From Marsupella aquatica (taxonomy: Eukaryota > Marchantiophyta): a stretch of 64,000 bases of DNA. The stretch is from NCBI GenBank assembly GCA_973895155.1, contig OZ316897.1:21762001-21826000 (forward strand). Direction: 5' to 3'. The translations under genes were made by a program, and so were the position numbers. A model generated the notes under the pieces. It was not told the DNA's origin. It made no database searches and saw only the letters and a program-made list of their open reading frames with translations. Every line of letters starts with the position of its first letter. Within the stretch, counting starts at the first letter, position 1. Positions 23,761 through 36,018 of the stretch are shown here, piece by piece.

Positions 23761-24719
23761 ATAGGCATATTAGTATTTTGACTATATAAATGGAAGACAT
23801 AGTACAAGAAAGTTAGGGTATCTTTGTGTCGAATTATGCGAAGTACACATGTCACTATATGATTGGTACACATGGCATGCATAAATTTCCTACATATTTT
23901 TCGGAGTCATGTACATGTTAGAGGCAAGAGTTTGGGAATGGTTTAAATGGGTCTAGTTTAATTTTGGGGACTCTCGTTTTAGGGTTTGACCAGTTTGAAA
24001 TTGTTCCATTTTGGGTGTGTCATTTCCCTCCATACATTGCCCCTTGTCAGTCCACTCCCATGCCACTCCCATGTCTTTTCCCTCCACTGTCCATTTGGCC
24101 GGCCTCACCCATAATTATTTACGTATGTAAGTTGCTTTGTTGTGCACCTTCTTTTGTTTGTCTATCATATCAATCTCATTTCTTTTGAGACATGCTTTCA
24201 GGTGTTTGCTCCTAGTAGAACGGAAGCTATTGCGCGTTGTCAACCAAGAGACGCGAGTTGTGGCAATCGTGAGGGAGGTATGGTAGTCGTGTTTGAGGGA
24301 GCTATGGTAGTCGTGAGGGAGCGCTTGCGTTCCACATTGAGCTTGAAGTTTGCAGATGTTTGAGATCGAGCTGGGGAGCTGCTATCAACTTTTGATCGAG
24401 AGGTTATGGACTGTTGGTTGTCAATCGAGCGGTGGCAGTCGCGAGGGATTTGCTAATGTGCTACATTGAGCTGGTCGGGGAGTTGCTGCGCGCTGTCAGT
24501 GAGAGTTGTGGCAGTTGTGAGGGATTCAAAAATATTCAAATTACCTAACATTAGCTTGCACCACAATATTTTCCTTATTAGCAACAATCTCAATTGCCTT
24601 TCCCTTCTCATTACCGATTGGAACAGGATTTGGCTTGGATGATCGATCAAATTGTAACGATGAGCAAGAAGCTCTTTACTTGCTTAACTTCTTTACCCTT
24701 TTTGTATTAGTCATTGTCA
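23761..24719. other. no gene recognised
   Basis: Non-coding DNA. Around 24260-24330 the phrase TATGGTAGTCGTG is repeated with GAGGGAG spacers. The open frames there are short and repetitive. Confidence 0.4.
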
Positions 24720-25400
24720 CGTGTGCTACTTCATCATGACAAAAAAACCATCACTTACAATGAGATTGTAAGTGCTTAGTTGATTGACAACTGAAACTCA
24801 TTAGAGATATACTCATCTCCATTGTCTCAACAAACATATTTCACTTTCTCTCCTATCTATGTCTCAACATGTATGTTTCATTTCTTAAAGATTGAAAATA
24901 ACTAAGACTTTTCATGCATAAAATACACTTCAGATCATCTTCAAATAATCATCAATGTCATACTTCATTCATGACATTAATAGCTTAGGTGACTTTCACA
25001 TATCAAAATGAATGTAATCCAAAATATCTTTGAAGGTATATCTGGCACCTAAGAAGCTTACACAATGTTGTTTACCAAGGACATTTCGTTGATAAAAACC
25101 TAATTTGCCAATTTTGTATATAGTAAGAGATTTTATTTGCACAACACATTCAACCCTTTCTCACTCATGTGGCCCAACCATGCATGTCACAATAATGTCT
25201 TATCTACCTATGATGAAATTGCATCGTATGCCAAAAATCATGATATACTAGACATGATCCAAAACAAGGCGGTACAAAAAAATATGTGGTGTGATGCTTT
25301 ACGATGTTTTATAGGTGTATGGATGCAGTACAATCATATCTCGGGTCATATAACTATGCATTGCAAAAAAATAACCAAATCTTATCGGTAGTTTAGAGAT
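24720..25400 (-). mobile_element. relic of copia pre-integrase and integrase region
   Basis: Read on the minus strand, the stretch at about 25140-25185 encodes the pre-integrase motif HMSEKGL. It matches base for base, in large part, the same motif of the copia element at about 30930. Downstream (about 24900-25130) decayed words such as KQHCVSFLGA, KDILDYIHFD and the DNGDEYIS-like integrase patch (about 24830) follow in copia order. Many stops and frameshifts are present. It belongs to a different, older copia lineage than the element at 27.6-32.5 kb. Confidence 0.65.
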
Positions 25401-27640
25401 CTTAGAAAATAATTCAATATTATTTTGTGTGCAAGTTTATGATATAATATTCTTCCTCATTGAACCTACGCAACCTTTGATATAATTTACATAAACCGAT
25501 TAAGTAACATTGCCTTCCCTTTAAATTCAAAGTCCATATTTTATTATCTTTATCGTTCATTTTTTACATTTATAAAATTATGTTTGTTATTTGAATAACT
25601 TCATTCATTTTCTTGTATAATTTTTTGAATAAATTATATTATCTAATTTTGGTACAAGATATATAATATTTTATATAAATCATTATTAAAAATACACATC
25701 TTCAATAAAGTGGAAACTTGTTGATAAGTAAATATTGATTCAATAAATAATCGTCAAAGATCAACATTCAATTTTTCTTTAAATAGATATTGATATACGT
25801 TCTGGTTCATAAATTTTATTAAATTGTATTTTTATTATTTATTTTCGCGTTCACCAATTTATTTATAATGTTTAATTTATAAAATATTTTATTAATATTT
25901 TTAAAATTTTTAATTATTTATAAAGATCTTAAATTATATTTTTTTTGAAAAATATAATCAATGATTGAATATATATCATAAATAAAAATTTAATTTAATA
26001 ATTATATATTAAATATTAATTATAATAATTATCAATAAAAATTTTAATTACATGTTTATTTTGTCTTGATGAATTTAACAAATATATAAATATTTTATAT
26101 TAATTTTTTTAATCTTAATTTTAATTTAATTATATGTTCTTTATTGATTATAAATATTGATCATAGATATATTTAAAAATATATATATATAAATAGAAAT
26201 TTTTTATATCTTTATTTATATAATTATATAATTATGTAATTATTTAATAAACTTAAATAAATTTAAATTATATTATATAATTATTAGTTTTAATAGAATA
26301 TAAAATATTTATTTTTTAAAATTTTAATTATATTTTATATAATTTATTTTTAATTATATTATTTTAATAAAATATTTATTTAATAATAATAAATATTTAT
26401 ATCCAAATAATAATTATTATAAAAATAAAATAAAATTCAAAATTCAAAAAATCAATAAAAATTATTGTAATTTACATTATAATAATAATTAATATATTTA
26501 TATTTATATTTATTTTAGTATAAAAATAAAATTATATTAAAAAATAGAATTTAATAATTATAATATAATAAAAATTTTAATTCTATAATTTATAAATAAT
26601 AATTATATTTTAATTTATATTAGTTATTTTAAAATTAAAATTAAAAATATTAAATTTCAAATTTCAAATTATATTTAAATTATAAATAAAGTAAAAAAAT
26701 ATATTATATTTTGTTATATAATTTTTATATTAAATTATGTTATTTAATTTTGGTATAAAATATAAAATATTTTATATAATTTATTATTATGAATATAAAT
26801 TTTTAATAAGAATAAATTTATTGATAAAAAATATTTATTTAATAACTAATTATGAAAAATAGACATTAAAATTTCATATTTTTTATCATTAAAATTTAAA
26901 AATTATCTATAATTTTTTTTATATTTACTTTATAAGTAAATTGAAATTATTAATTTTTATAATTTATAAAGAAATTTAATGTTTAGAAATTTTCAAATAA
27001 AATATAATTTTATAAATTTTTGAATAAAATATAATTTTATATTTTATATTTTATATAATTTTATATTTTATTAATTAAGTTATATTGATTTATATTCTAA
27101 AATTGAAATAAAAAATATTAAAAAAAAATTATAAATAAAATCACTTAAATTAGATATATTATATTTAATGTTTATTTAAATATTTTGATCAATTAAATTT
27201 ATATCTAAATTTAATTATATATTAATTTATAAAATATTTGATAATTTTTTTTTCTTATAATATCTAAATTATAAAAATATATACCAATCTAAATAATAAA
27301 ATTATAAATCCTTTGAAATAATAACCGGGGATATGTTTACCGTAAAACCAAAAATTATAATAAATATATTTATTGATGATATAACTTTCTAAGATCAAAA
27401 TATTTTTTAAAATTATGATCATAATAATAGATAATATAACCATCCAATTTAATATTAAAATTTCAAATATTTTTAATCTAATATATTAATTTATTAATAC
27501 AGAAATTATGATACAAACTCATGGATATAAAATTTTATATGATCTATTAATTATATCATAAAATGAAAAAACACACTATGGATAAAAAAGATTAGAGGAT
27601 GAAGAAGTCTTCAGGATGAAAGAGATTCGAGTGAACATTA
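25401..27640. other. extremely AT-rich island (about 2.2 kb)
   Basis: Nearly pure A/T over more than 2 kb (about 25570-27320 is the densest part), with no open frame of note. Within it a roughly 160-bp stretch starting near 25622 recurs diverged near 26730, about 1.1 kb apart. Both carry TTTGGTA(C/T)AA(G/A)ATATA-AATATTTTATATAA and a following AATAAA-TTGATAA-AAATATT phrase. It could be an old tandem repeat, a scaffold-attachment type region or a decayed insertion. The right edge merges into unique DNA near 27560. Confidence 0.8.
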
Positions 27641-27648
27641 AGACATTA

Positions 27649-27992
27649 TGTTGAGTATAGACGACATTTGCAACGGCAAGCCCATGAACCATCTAACGGA
27701 GAATAGTCGTCACAGAGAGATACGTGGTTCACCTCTACATGAAGCTACGTCCACGGGAACACACAAGAACTTTACTGCACTCTAGGCCGACCGACCATAC
27801 CAAGCATCCACAGCACAAGCTCTCTCTCTCTCTCAACTAGCTCCGTAACAATGAGCCTAAGTTCCACCAGGGTCTGGCATCAGCCCCGGCTATATGCACA
27901 ACAACACTACCGCTAACATTAGCTAAGTCCTAATCCGAGTTAGACTAACTGTGGTTAGCTCATGAGTCACAAGATTAGAGCAATATCTAACA
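27649..27992 (-). repeat. 3' LTR of the copia element (344 bp)
   Basis: It starts TGTTGAGTAT and ends TATCTAACA on the plus strand, with the canonical TG...CA ends. A polypurine tract lies immediately to the right (on the minus strand AAGGGGGAGTT, 28003-27993). It carries a CT microsatellite at about 27820-27836. No second copy is visible to the right of the element. Confidence 0.85.
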
Positions 27993-28003
27993 AACTCCCC
28001 CTT
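27993..28003 (-). other. polypurine tract of the copia element
   Basis: AAGGGGGAGTT on the minus strand, directly upstream of the 3' LTR, in the expected place. Confidence 0.8.
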
Positions 28004-28199
28004 GACTCTTGTCTTGGGGACTAGACTAAATGCTACCATATGGATTCCTTAGCGGGAAGTTCTAGACAATCACCAAATCAGGTGTCCTCCTAAAAACCAC
28101 AAGGGTTAACTAAGTGTTACCTAGAACTAAGCCGTAGCCAAACAGGAATGAGTAATCCATATACAGATAGTCACACATTGCTAAATAACTCTACTTGCA

Positions 28200-31100
28200 T
28201 TACAATTGCAAAACCTGCAAAGTAGCACGGTGTCTTGAGAAACTCTCCAAAGGAATCACTTTGGTAAAGGCATCAACGGAATTGAGCTTTCCATCAATCT
28301 TGACTAGCTCAAAAGTTTTATCAGACACTGCTTGCCTGATAAAATGGTACCTGATATCAATGTGCTTCACCCTGCTATCCATCACCTGGTTAGTAGCCAA
28401 GTGAAGAGCACTCTGACTATCACAGTTTAGAGTCATTTTGCCATGCTCTAAACCCATCTCCGTGATCAACTTGTCCAACCAAATCGCTTCCTTTGCTGCT
28501 TCTGCTGCTGCAACATACTCTGCTTCTGTAGTAGACTGAGAAATGCACTTCTGCAAGGTAGATTTCCAACTGATACATCCTCTTCCAAGAGTAAATACAA
28601 ACCCAGTTGTAGACCTCCTTGTATCCAGACAGCCTCCATAGTCAGAATCTACATAGCCAACTAACGTTCTATCTGATCTGTTATCAAATAGTAATCCATA
28701 GTCCTGTGTTCCCTTCAAATACCTGAGAATCCACTTCGCAGCTTCCCAATGTACCTTCCCTAGATTTGACATGAATCTGCTAACCTTGCCCATCGCTAGG
28801 GCCAAATCAGGCCTAGTACAAGTCATCAAATACATCAAACTGCCTACTGCCTTCTCATAAGGAATCTTAGCCATTAGACCTTTTCTCCACAGCATCCGTA
28901 GGAGAGAAAGCCAATTATAACTTGAAATGTGAAGCTAAAGGAATACTCAATGGCTTACAGTTTTCCATGTTGAATCGTGCAAATATTTTCCTCGCATACT
29001 GGCCTTGACTCAAACACAACTGTCCAGTCTCAGAGTTCCTGAAAATCTCCATCCCTAAGATCCTCTTGGCCTACCAAGATCCTTCATCATAAATTCAGCA
29101 CTCAAATTCGCCTTGAGACTGTCAACCTCAGATTGATCTTTAGCCACAATCAACATGTCATCCACATAAATAACCAGAATGATGAAACCAAACACATCAT
29201 TCTTGACTGATTTCGTATACACACAAGGATCATACACCATCCTTGTAAAACCTTGAGCAAACATGAAATCATCAAACCGCTTGTTCCACTGTCCGGGAGA
29301 CTGCTTCAATCCATACAAGGATTTGAGCAATCTGCAAACTAAGTTCTCTTGGCCCTTCTTCATAAAGCCTAGTGGTTGTCTTATGAAGATTAACTCTTCC
29401 AAGTTGCCATAGAGAAAAGCAGTAACAACATCCATCTGATCCATCACCAGACCAAAAAACACAACAAGCTGACACAAGATCCGTATTGTGGAATACTTAG
29501 CCACCGGTGAAAAGACCTCATTGTAGTCCACTCCTTTCTCCTGAGTGAACCCCTTGGCAACAAGCCTTACCTTGTAGATCTTATCTCCACCCTCTGAAGG
29601 ACTGTCCTTCAACTTGTAAATCCACTTGCTGTCCACCACTTGTTGACCTCTTGGAAGCTCCACCAGCTCCCATGTCTTGTCGTCACTCAAAGATTGCAAC
29701 TCCCTCTGCATTCCACTCATGCTTCTGCTCTGAAGCACAAGCCTCACTGTACAAAGAAGGCTCTCCTTCTTCCAAGATCAAAGCCATGTCATCATCATCA
29801 GGTGCAATGTTAATATCATCTAGCTTAGATGAGTCTGCCCATTGACCATACCTGGTAGGAGCTCTAGTAGAACGACTGGAAGTTCTTCTAGTAGATGACT
29901 CAGGCTAATCTGCTGCTGCTGCTGGATGAATTTGAGGTACCCCAGCAACAATCTGCTCCTCTTGTTCCATCACAGGAACCAGCTCCAAGCCCGGAGCTTC
30001 TCCATCTCTCCTGTCATGAATAGCATCACGACTAATCTCCCCCTCAACCCGGTCCGGGATGGGAGATTTCCCCTTGTCAGTATGGGAGTCCTGAGAACTC
30101 TCCCCCTCCTTTGATGATTTGGATTCATTAAAGGACACATCTCTACTGACAATTAGCTTACAGGTTACTGGATCCCATAACCTATAACCCTTCACACCTT
30201 TTTGATAGCCAAGGAAAATGCACTTCTTTGACTTGGACTCCAGCTTGGATCGAAGCTGGGAAGGTGTAAGCACATAAACATCACATCCAAAAATCCTCAG
30301 ATGTGAGTAATCTGCTGGACGCCCGTACCTCATTTCATATGGCGTCTTGAATCCAATAGAATTGGATGGAGAAAAATTTACCAAATAAGCTGCAGTGTTG
30401 ACAGCTTCAGCCCAAAACTCATATGGTAAGCATGATTGACTCAACATACTCCTCGAGCGGTCCAATAGTGTTTGGTAGAGTCTCTCAGAAACATCATTCT
30501 GCTTAGGAGTATAACTTGTTGTGAGATGGCGGGTAATCCCCTACTCTTTACAATACGTTTCAAATTCATCAGAACTGTATTCACCGTTGTTATCCGATCG
30601 AAGATATCTCACCTTATTACCAATTTGATTCTCTACTTGGGCTTTCCACTCCTTAAAAGTGGCAAAAACATCAGACTTATTGTGTAGAAAGTATATCCAC
30701 ATAAACCTTGAGTAATCGTCAATGAACGTGACATAGTATAACCGTCCAGAATGTGAGGGAGTAGGGGCTGGACCCCATACATCACTATGTACATACTCAA
30801 GTACCTCTTTGCTGGTGTGAGTTCCAACTCCGAAGGGTTTCCTGTGCTGCTTCCTAGCACACAATGCTCACAAAATTCTAACTTACAAGATTGCAAATTA
30901 GAAAGTAATCATTTTTTTTAAGAATAGCCAAACCTTTTTCACTCATGTGGCCCAAATGGAAGTGCCACAGTCGGGCCGTCTCCTCATGAGATAAGGTTAC
31001 ATTGGCTTCATCACAAACTACACTGCCCTCCAAAACGTATAGATTGCTATGTCTCTTTCCCTTCAATACAACTTTAGTACCAGTTGAAACCTGAAGGACA

Positions 31101-32473
31101 CCATTAGCAGAACTCCACTGATGGCCATTTGCTTCTAAAACTCCAAGTGAAATGAGATTTTTCATCATGCTGGGAATGTGTCTCACATTCCTCAACGTTC
31201 TTACAACATCATCGAACATCTGAAATCTTACAGATCCAAGTCCAACAACTTGACATGAGATTCCATTTCCCATCAACACTGATCCATTGGAAACCGTGTA
31301 AGAACTGAAACAATCTCTTCTAGAGCAAATGTGAAAAGTACATGCACTATCTAGAATCCAGTCATCACTACCTGGATTTGACATTACGTTGAGAGCATAA
31401 CCTTGGCATCACAATATGTCATCATCATTGAGTAAATCTACCTCATGCGAGCTCGATGCCGCGTTAGCAGATGCAGTAGGGACCTTTACTCGACAATCCC
31501 TTTTCATGTGGCCTGGCTTGCCACAATTCCAACATGCAAGAGGCTTCCTCTCTTGTGATTTCCCTCTGGATTTAGATCTCCCTCGTGATGTAGATCTAAA
31601 CCTGTTCTGTCCATTTGAGCGCTGCGCTCCTCTCCCACGGTTCACGTTCAGCGTAGTGCCAGAAGAAGATGTTGTCTGTGATTGACCCAACTTCTTCTGA
31701 GCATCATCAGACAGTAAAGAGCTCACCACCTCATTATACGAAATGGACTTCAGATCTCTGTACAAGAGCACCTATTTCAAGCCCTGATATGACGGCGGTA
31801 AGGAGCTTAGCAGAAGCAAGGCCTTATCCTCATCTTCAACTCCTTTTCCCAGGTTTGACAGATCCACCGCTAGACTGTCAAATTCATCCAGGTGATCCTG
31901 CATCTTGCTCCCTTCCTTGAGTCTGAGGCTCATCAAGAGAGACTTCTTGTACAGCCGGTCTGACGCATCTTCCCGGTAGTACTTCTCTCTAAGAGCCTTG
32001 AACAGTGACGCACAATGCGCATAATCATCCAGTTGCTTGATGATGTGCGGCTTCAGATAAAGCATCACTGCATTGACAACAATCACCTGTTCCTGTCTCC
32101 ACTGTCTCACAGAAATCTCCTCCTCTCCATCATATTGCTCTCGCAATGAAAGTAGATGAGCTAAGCCCATGGCCCGTAGAACATCCTTCACTTGCTTCTC
32201 CCATAGCAAGTAATCAGTACGACCATCGTACTTCTCCACCTCAAACTTCACTCCTCCAAATCTTGCCATCTCTCTCTTCTTCCCAACTACCGACAGCTTT
32301 GGTAATAACACAGCTTCCTCCACTGCACGCCGCACCGGTGATCGTACCGGTGCCACTAGTTCCTCCTCAAACGGTATCAGCTCCTCCTCTGACTCTCCGT
32401 CTGATCGTCGCGATCCTGAAGCTCCACCGACGCCAATTCTTCCAGTATCCTCCGAGTCACTCATATGAAACAA
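28200..32473 (-). pseudogene. Ty1/copia gag-pol polyprotein (broken)
   Basis: Minus-strand frames run in copia order. Gag (31772-32473, then 31409-31771 with knuckle CWNCGKPGHMKRDC) is followed by aspartic protease (DWILDSACTFHI, about 31355) and the pre-integrase motif WHFHLGHMSEKGL. Integrase follows (Asp in HSDVWGP, Asp in SDNNGEY, Glu in VSERLYQ, then the GYRLWDP tail), then reverse transcriptase (29055-29747, catalytic YVDDML) and RNase H (28200-28895, DSDYGG, TEAEY, DSQSA). Stops lie between gag pieces (31772), after gag (31409), in the integrase (30541) and before the reverse transcriptase; frameshifts lie near 30880 and 29055. The catalytic residues themselves are kept, so decay is recent. 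It would have supplied particle, protease, integration and reverse transcription functions. Confidence 0.96.
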
Positions 32474-33263
32474 TCATGAAAAAACGTCTTTTTTCAAAAC
32501 TTCTCATAAAACTCAAAACTCAACACCGCCGCGTAGCCCACGAAGCTAGGAGTCCAATATTGAAAGCCAAAATCAAAATCAAAATTTGACAAAAAAGTTA
32601 TTCAAATTTTGGTCGGGGTGGGTAAAACCTTGGAAAACTCCCCCGTTTTGACCACCTCGAAGAATAACCAAAATACCAAGTACAACCCGTTGTCGGAATC
32701 ACGATGTGATCGGTGCGCCGCGTTGCTAACTCCAGTGGCAACATCCTTGCCGAAAAAGAACCAAAAAAGTTACCGTTTGACGGACAGAATCTTTGTCGGA
32801 CAGCCAAAAAACAGCTCTCTGTTTTTTTGGGAATATTCCCGCACAGTCCGACAGGTCTCACAGGGGGCCGTTCCCCCTGTCGGAGTGGTTAAAATGGAGG
32901 GCGACAGGTCCCGGCACAAGGAGAACAAAGCAAGAAGGGAGAATGAGTAAAAAATAGGGCCCTTAAGGGGCTTTGCACCCCCTTAAAAACAATACAAGTA
33001 TATAAAAAAGGGCGCATCCACGTTGCCTATATGCGAGGCGGGCCAGCGGGCGTACAGGGCGTCGGGGTGGGAAAAAGATGTAAGTACGCGGGCGCAAGCC
33101 GGTTGCGTATGCAACCGCGCAAGGAGTAGGGCCGGGCCAGCGAGTGCAACCGCGAAGCAGCGGCCGGCAGTCGAGGGCAAAGGGCCAAGGCGAGAGAGGG
33201 AGGTCGGGCGAGGTCGAGGAGGGGCGTGGTGGCGCAAAAAGCGCCGACCGGCGTTGCGCAACC
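32474..33263 (-). other. leader region right of copia gag, no 5' LTR found
   Basis: A complete element should show leader, primer site and a second copy of the 344-bp LTR here. I find neither the primer-site word GCTCTGATACCA nor the LTR edges. The stretch becomes very GC-rich at about 33020-33260, with a TATATAAAAAAG word on the plus strand near 33000. Open frames in it look incidental. Confidence 0.5.
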
Positions 33264-33345
33264 GGGAAGATGCGTCAAACCGGTTGTATAAGAAGTCTCT
33301 CTTGATGAGCCTCAGGCTCAAGGAAGGGAGCAAGATGCAGGACAT
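33264..33345 (+). repeat. inverted copy of a copia gag fragment
   Basis: About 80 bp of the plus strand repeats, in opposite orientation, the gag segment at about 31900-31975. It encodes REDAS(N/D)RLYKKSLLMSLR and the following residues with only a few base changes, mostly transitions. Similarity ends abruptly on both sides. It marks a rearrangement at the place where the 5' end of the copia element should be. Confidence 0.9.
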
Positions 33346-34190
33346 TACTTATAGTAGAAAAAAAGATAGTTCATAATTTGTTACACACTTATGAATGATT
33401 GTGTTTTTTATAGGAGAAAGATGAAAGTTAAATGTGTGTGAGTTGAAAATAGTTTTAAGCAAATCTACATTTTTGATAACAAAAAATATATGATATATGA
33501 GTTTGAGTGCTTTGATATAATAACAATAAATTTCTAGAAGAATTTTCCAATAAGACCCGGTTGATATTATCTAAGATTTAAGGTGTAAATAAGATATTAG
33601 TTCTCATACAGACTAATGACATATAGTTATGATTTATTTTTGGGTGTCACTATCAGGGTCTCTCATTGTGTACCACTTTGTTATGTTTAGTAAGGGATAT
33701 GAGTGTGAACATTCTTTTGGGCGAAGTAGCACAGACTCTAGTCTGTTTTTGTGTTATTTTGGTGGAAAATTACGCATATTTTGAAGGTAAGAAACATTAT
33801 CTTTGTGTTGGGTGGGCTTTTTCAATAATTTATTCTATTGTAAATGCAATCTAAGTTTGCTTGTTTGTTTTTGTCTCTGATTTGATCCAAAAATTTACAT
33901 GCAAAACAAGGATTAATTTGCAGCAAACAGAAAACCCTTTGGTGGTATGTGCACCCAATATTTTGATTTTAAAGTTTATTGTTAATAAGCTCAAGCAGCC
34001 ATAACCATGAGCTTAAATCAAGCATTGTAGGATGATCCAAATTAAGGCTGACTTTCAAAACTTGTGATCTTGGATTGCACATAAGCTTGTTGGAAAAGTT
34101 GTTGCCCTCGCTCCAACCATATAGATTATACTTAGATCAATCAAAGATTGGAAGACCAAGATACGGGCTCTCAAAGCGTGTTTGACTTTG
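33346..34190. other. no gene recognised
   Basis: AT-rich non-coding DNA. Nothing supported. Confidence 0.4.
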
Positions 34191-34365
34191 GCTATGTGGG
34201 AGAGCAAGGGAAGGGCATTCAACCGAGTATGGGAAGGATAACCAGGGGGCAGTAGTGCTTTTCAGCTAGTGAGGTGAGGTGCAAACAGACGTTGTCCTAT
34301 TAAAAATATTCTAAACCCTTCCCATACTCGGTTGAATGTCATTCCCCCACTCTCCCTATACGTAG
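34191..34365. repeat. inverted repeat with arms of about 40 bp
   Basis: The left arm (about 34191-34233) contains GCATTCAACCGAGTATGGGAAGG. The right arm (about 34316-34360) holds the reverse complement, and both arms extend outward through a GGGAGAG phrase. The loop is about 85 bp. It looks like a small fold-back or MITE-type repeat, although no target duplication was resolved. Confidence 0.75.
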
Positions 34366-34760
34366 TTATTCTAAGTTATTACAAACTCTCCCTGTACTTT
34401 TATTCTTATTTTCTAGAATGTCAAATTTCAACGGTAAACCAACAATTTGGCAAGGCAAACAGGTTTTGTAGATGGAGATGTGTGGAATCTTTTATTAAAA
34501 AGACTCATTGAGGGGGTCCAAAATGATGTTTTGAGAGCCCCTTGTGATCAACACTTAATTACTCCCAACTCGAGTATGTGTTTGCAAAGCTTTTTGGTTT
34601 TCTAGAAAGGTTATCTTGCCGGCTATAGGAAAGCAAAGTCAGGTTTTGATTTTCATAACTTTTATTTTTGGGTAAGGCTGTTTAGAGGATATGATATGGT
34701 TTGACAACCTTCCAAGCACCTAGCTTGGTAATTTAGATTGAATACATTGCACATAAGAGT
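34366..34760. other. no gene recognised
   Basis: Possible leader or LTR remains of the copia relic that follows. Nothing specific could be identified. Confidence 0.35.
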
Positions 34761-34769
34761 ATGACACAT

Positions 34770-35600
34770 TGTCATCCTGGAAGATGACTAGTGCAAAGTA
34801 TGAAGTGGAGGAATTCACTGCGCGCAATAACTTCACATTATGGAAAGAAAACATGAAGGACATTCTTGTTTCCTAGGGCTTCGGTTCAGCATTTAGTATA
34901 AAGTCATCCTCCATGACTGATGAGGAGTGAGACTACATTGAAAATTGTGCTCTCACTTTGATTAGGCACATGGCACCTAAACTTTTTACGTAAGGTTACG
35001 ACGTAAGACATAGTTATAAAGTTGTGGGATCGACTAAAGTTGATGTATGAGAACATGTCATTGACAAATTGACCATACACAAGCTTGAAGTTGATGAACT
35101 TCAAGATGACTAAAGGTAAAACTATGCATGGTTTTAATTTAATCGTTGCAGAGTTGACAAGTCTTAATGAGAAGGTGGAGGATGAGAAGAAGACACTTCA
35201 TTTGCTGACTTTCTTGCCACTCTCATATGAGAACCCAGTCTAGAAATCTATTAAGGCAAAAAAATGTTGGCCTATGATGAGACGATGAACACTCTACTGT
35301 CAGACAAAATGCAAAAGAAGATACATCTAGTGGTTTTTCTTTTTCATCTGAATCAACACTAGTAGTTACGAGGGGTTGGTCACAACAACATTTTACAGGC
35401 TCTTCTAGTAAGATCAAGGCTTCCCTAGATCAAAGTCACATGAATCAAAGGGTGTCGAGTGCTGGAAATGTGGTTAGAAGGGCCATATTAAGAGGAATTG
35501 CAAGAACAGTGTTGGCATTCAAAGTCAGACAAGTTTTGTTACTTTGGATGATGATGTTAGTTTTGCCTTATGTACTGATTTCCGGGTCGGGGACTCACTT
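34770..35600 (+). pseudogene. copia gag relic, plus strand
   Basis: The plus strand reads a decayed gag of copia type. A start region around EEFTARNNFTLWKENMKDIL (about 34810) is followed by a middle with LKLMNFKMTKGKTMH and LTSLNEKVEDEKKTLHLLTF (about 35080-35220), then a zinc knuckle CWKCG-KGHIKRNC (about 35460) and an acidic tail. Several stops are present, including inside the knuckle. It is a different lineage from the minus-strand copia element, and no pol remains. Confidence 0.8.
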
Positions 35601-35728
35601 CAGTGAATTTTGAATTCTACATGTTTTTTTCATAAGTGTCATGGTAGGAAGGTTTTTTGCACTATGAGCCAAAATTAGGGAACGTCTTGATGTGGAATAA
35701 TCAACCTTGTCAAGTCATTGACATAGGT

Positions 35729-36010
35729 CTCGGGGGCCTCAATCCAAGAGGTGTTCCATATCACGCGCAAAGTTTTGGGGGAATAAACACCCTAAAACTT
35801 AAATCAATAAAGTTTTTTTTAGGAATTATTTTACCCTTGACAAATTTGATTTTTAAAAATCTTATGATTCTTATAATTATCAATATTGGATTAAAATAAC
35901 CCTAATGTTTTTCAACAAAAATTTAAAAGTATTTCACTAAACCCAATAATTAAAAACCCTATACTTATTTGTGCGTGATGGGTCGGAAGAAAATAAGTGA
36001 GGACCCCGGG
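35729..36010. mobile_element. MITE of the CTCGGGG family (282 bp)
   Basis: The terminal inverted repeats are imperfect: CTCGGGGGCCTCA at the left, and CCCGGGGTCCTCAC as the reverse complement of the right end. Flanks show an 8-bp target duplication with one mismatch (ACATAGGT at 35721-35728, GCATAGGT at 36011-36018). The interior is AT-rich and shares phrases with the copy at 56786-57081 (ATTGGATTAAAA-AACCCTAATG, ACCCTATACTT). There is no coding capacity. Confidence 0.8.
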
Positions 36011-36018
36011 GCATAGGT

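Noticed and set aside
32598-33376. Frames in the GC-rich leader right of the copia gag
   Set aside because: One is opposite an untranslated leader; the other gains its only recognisable words from the inverted gag fragment.
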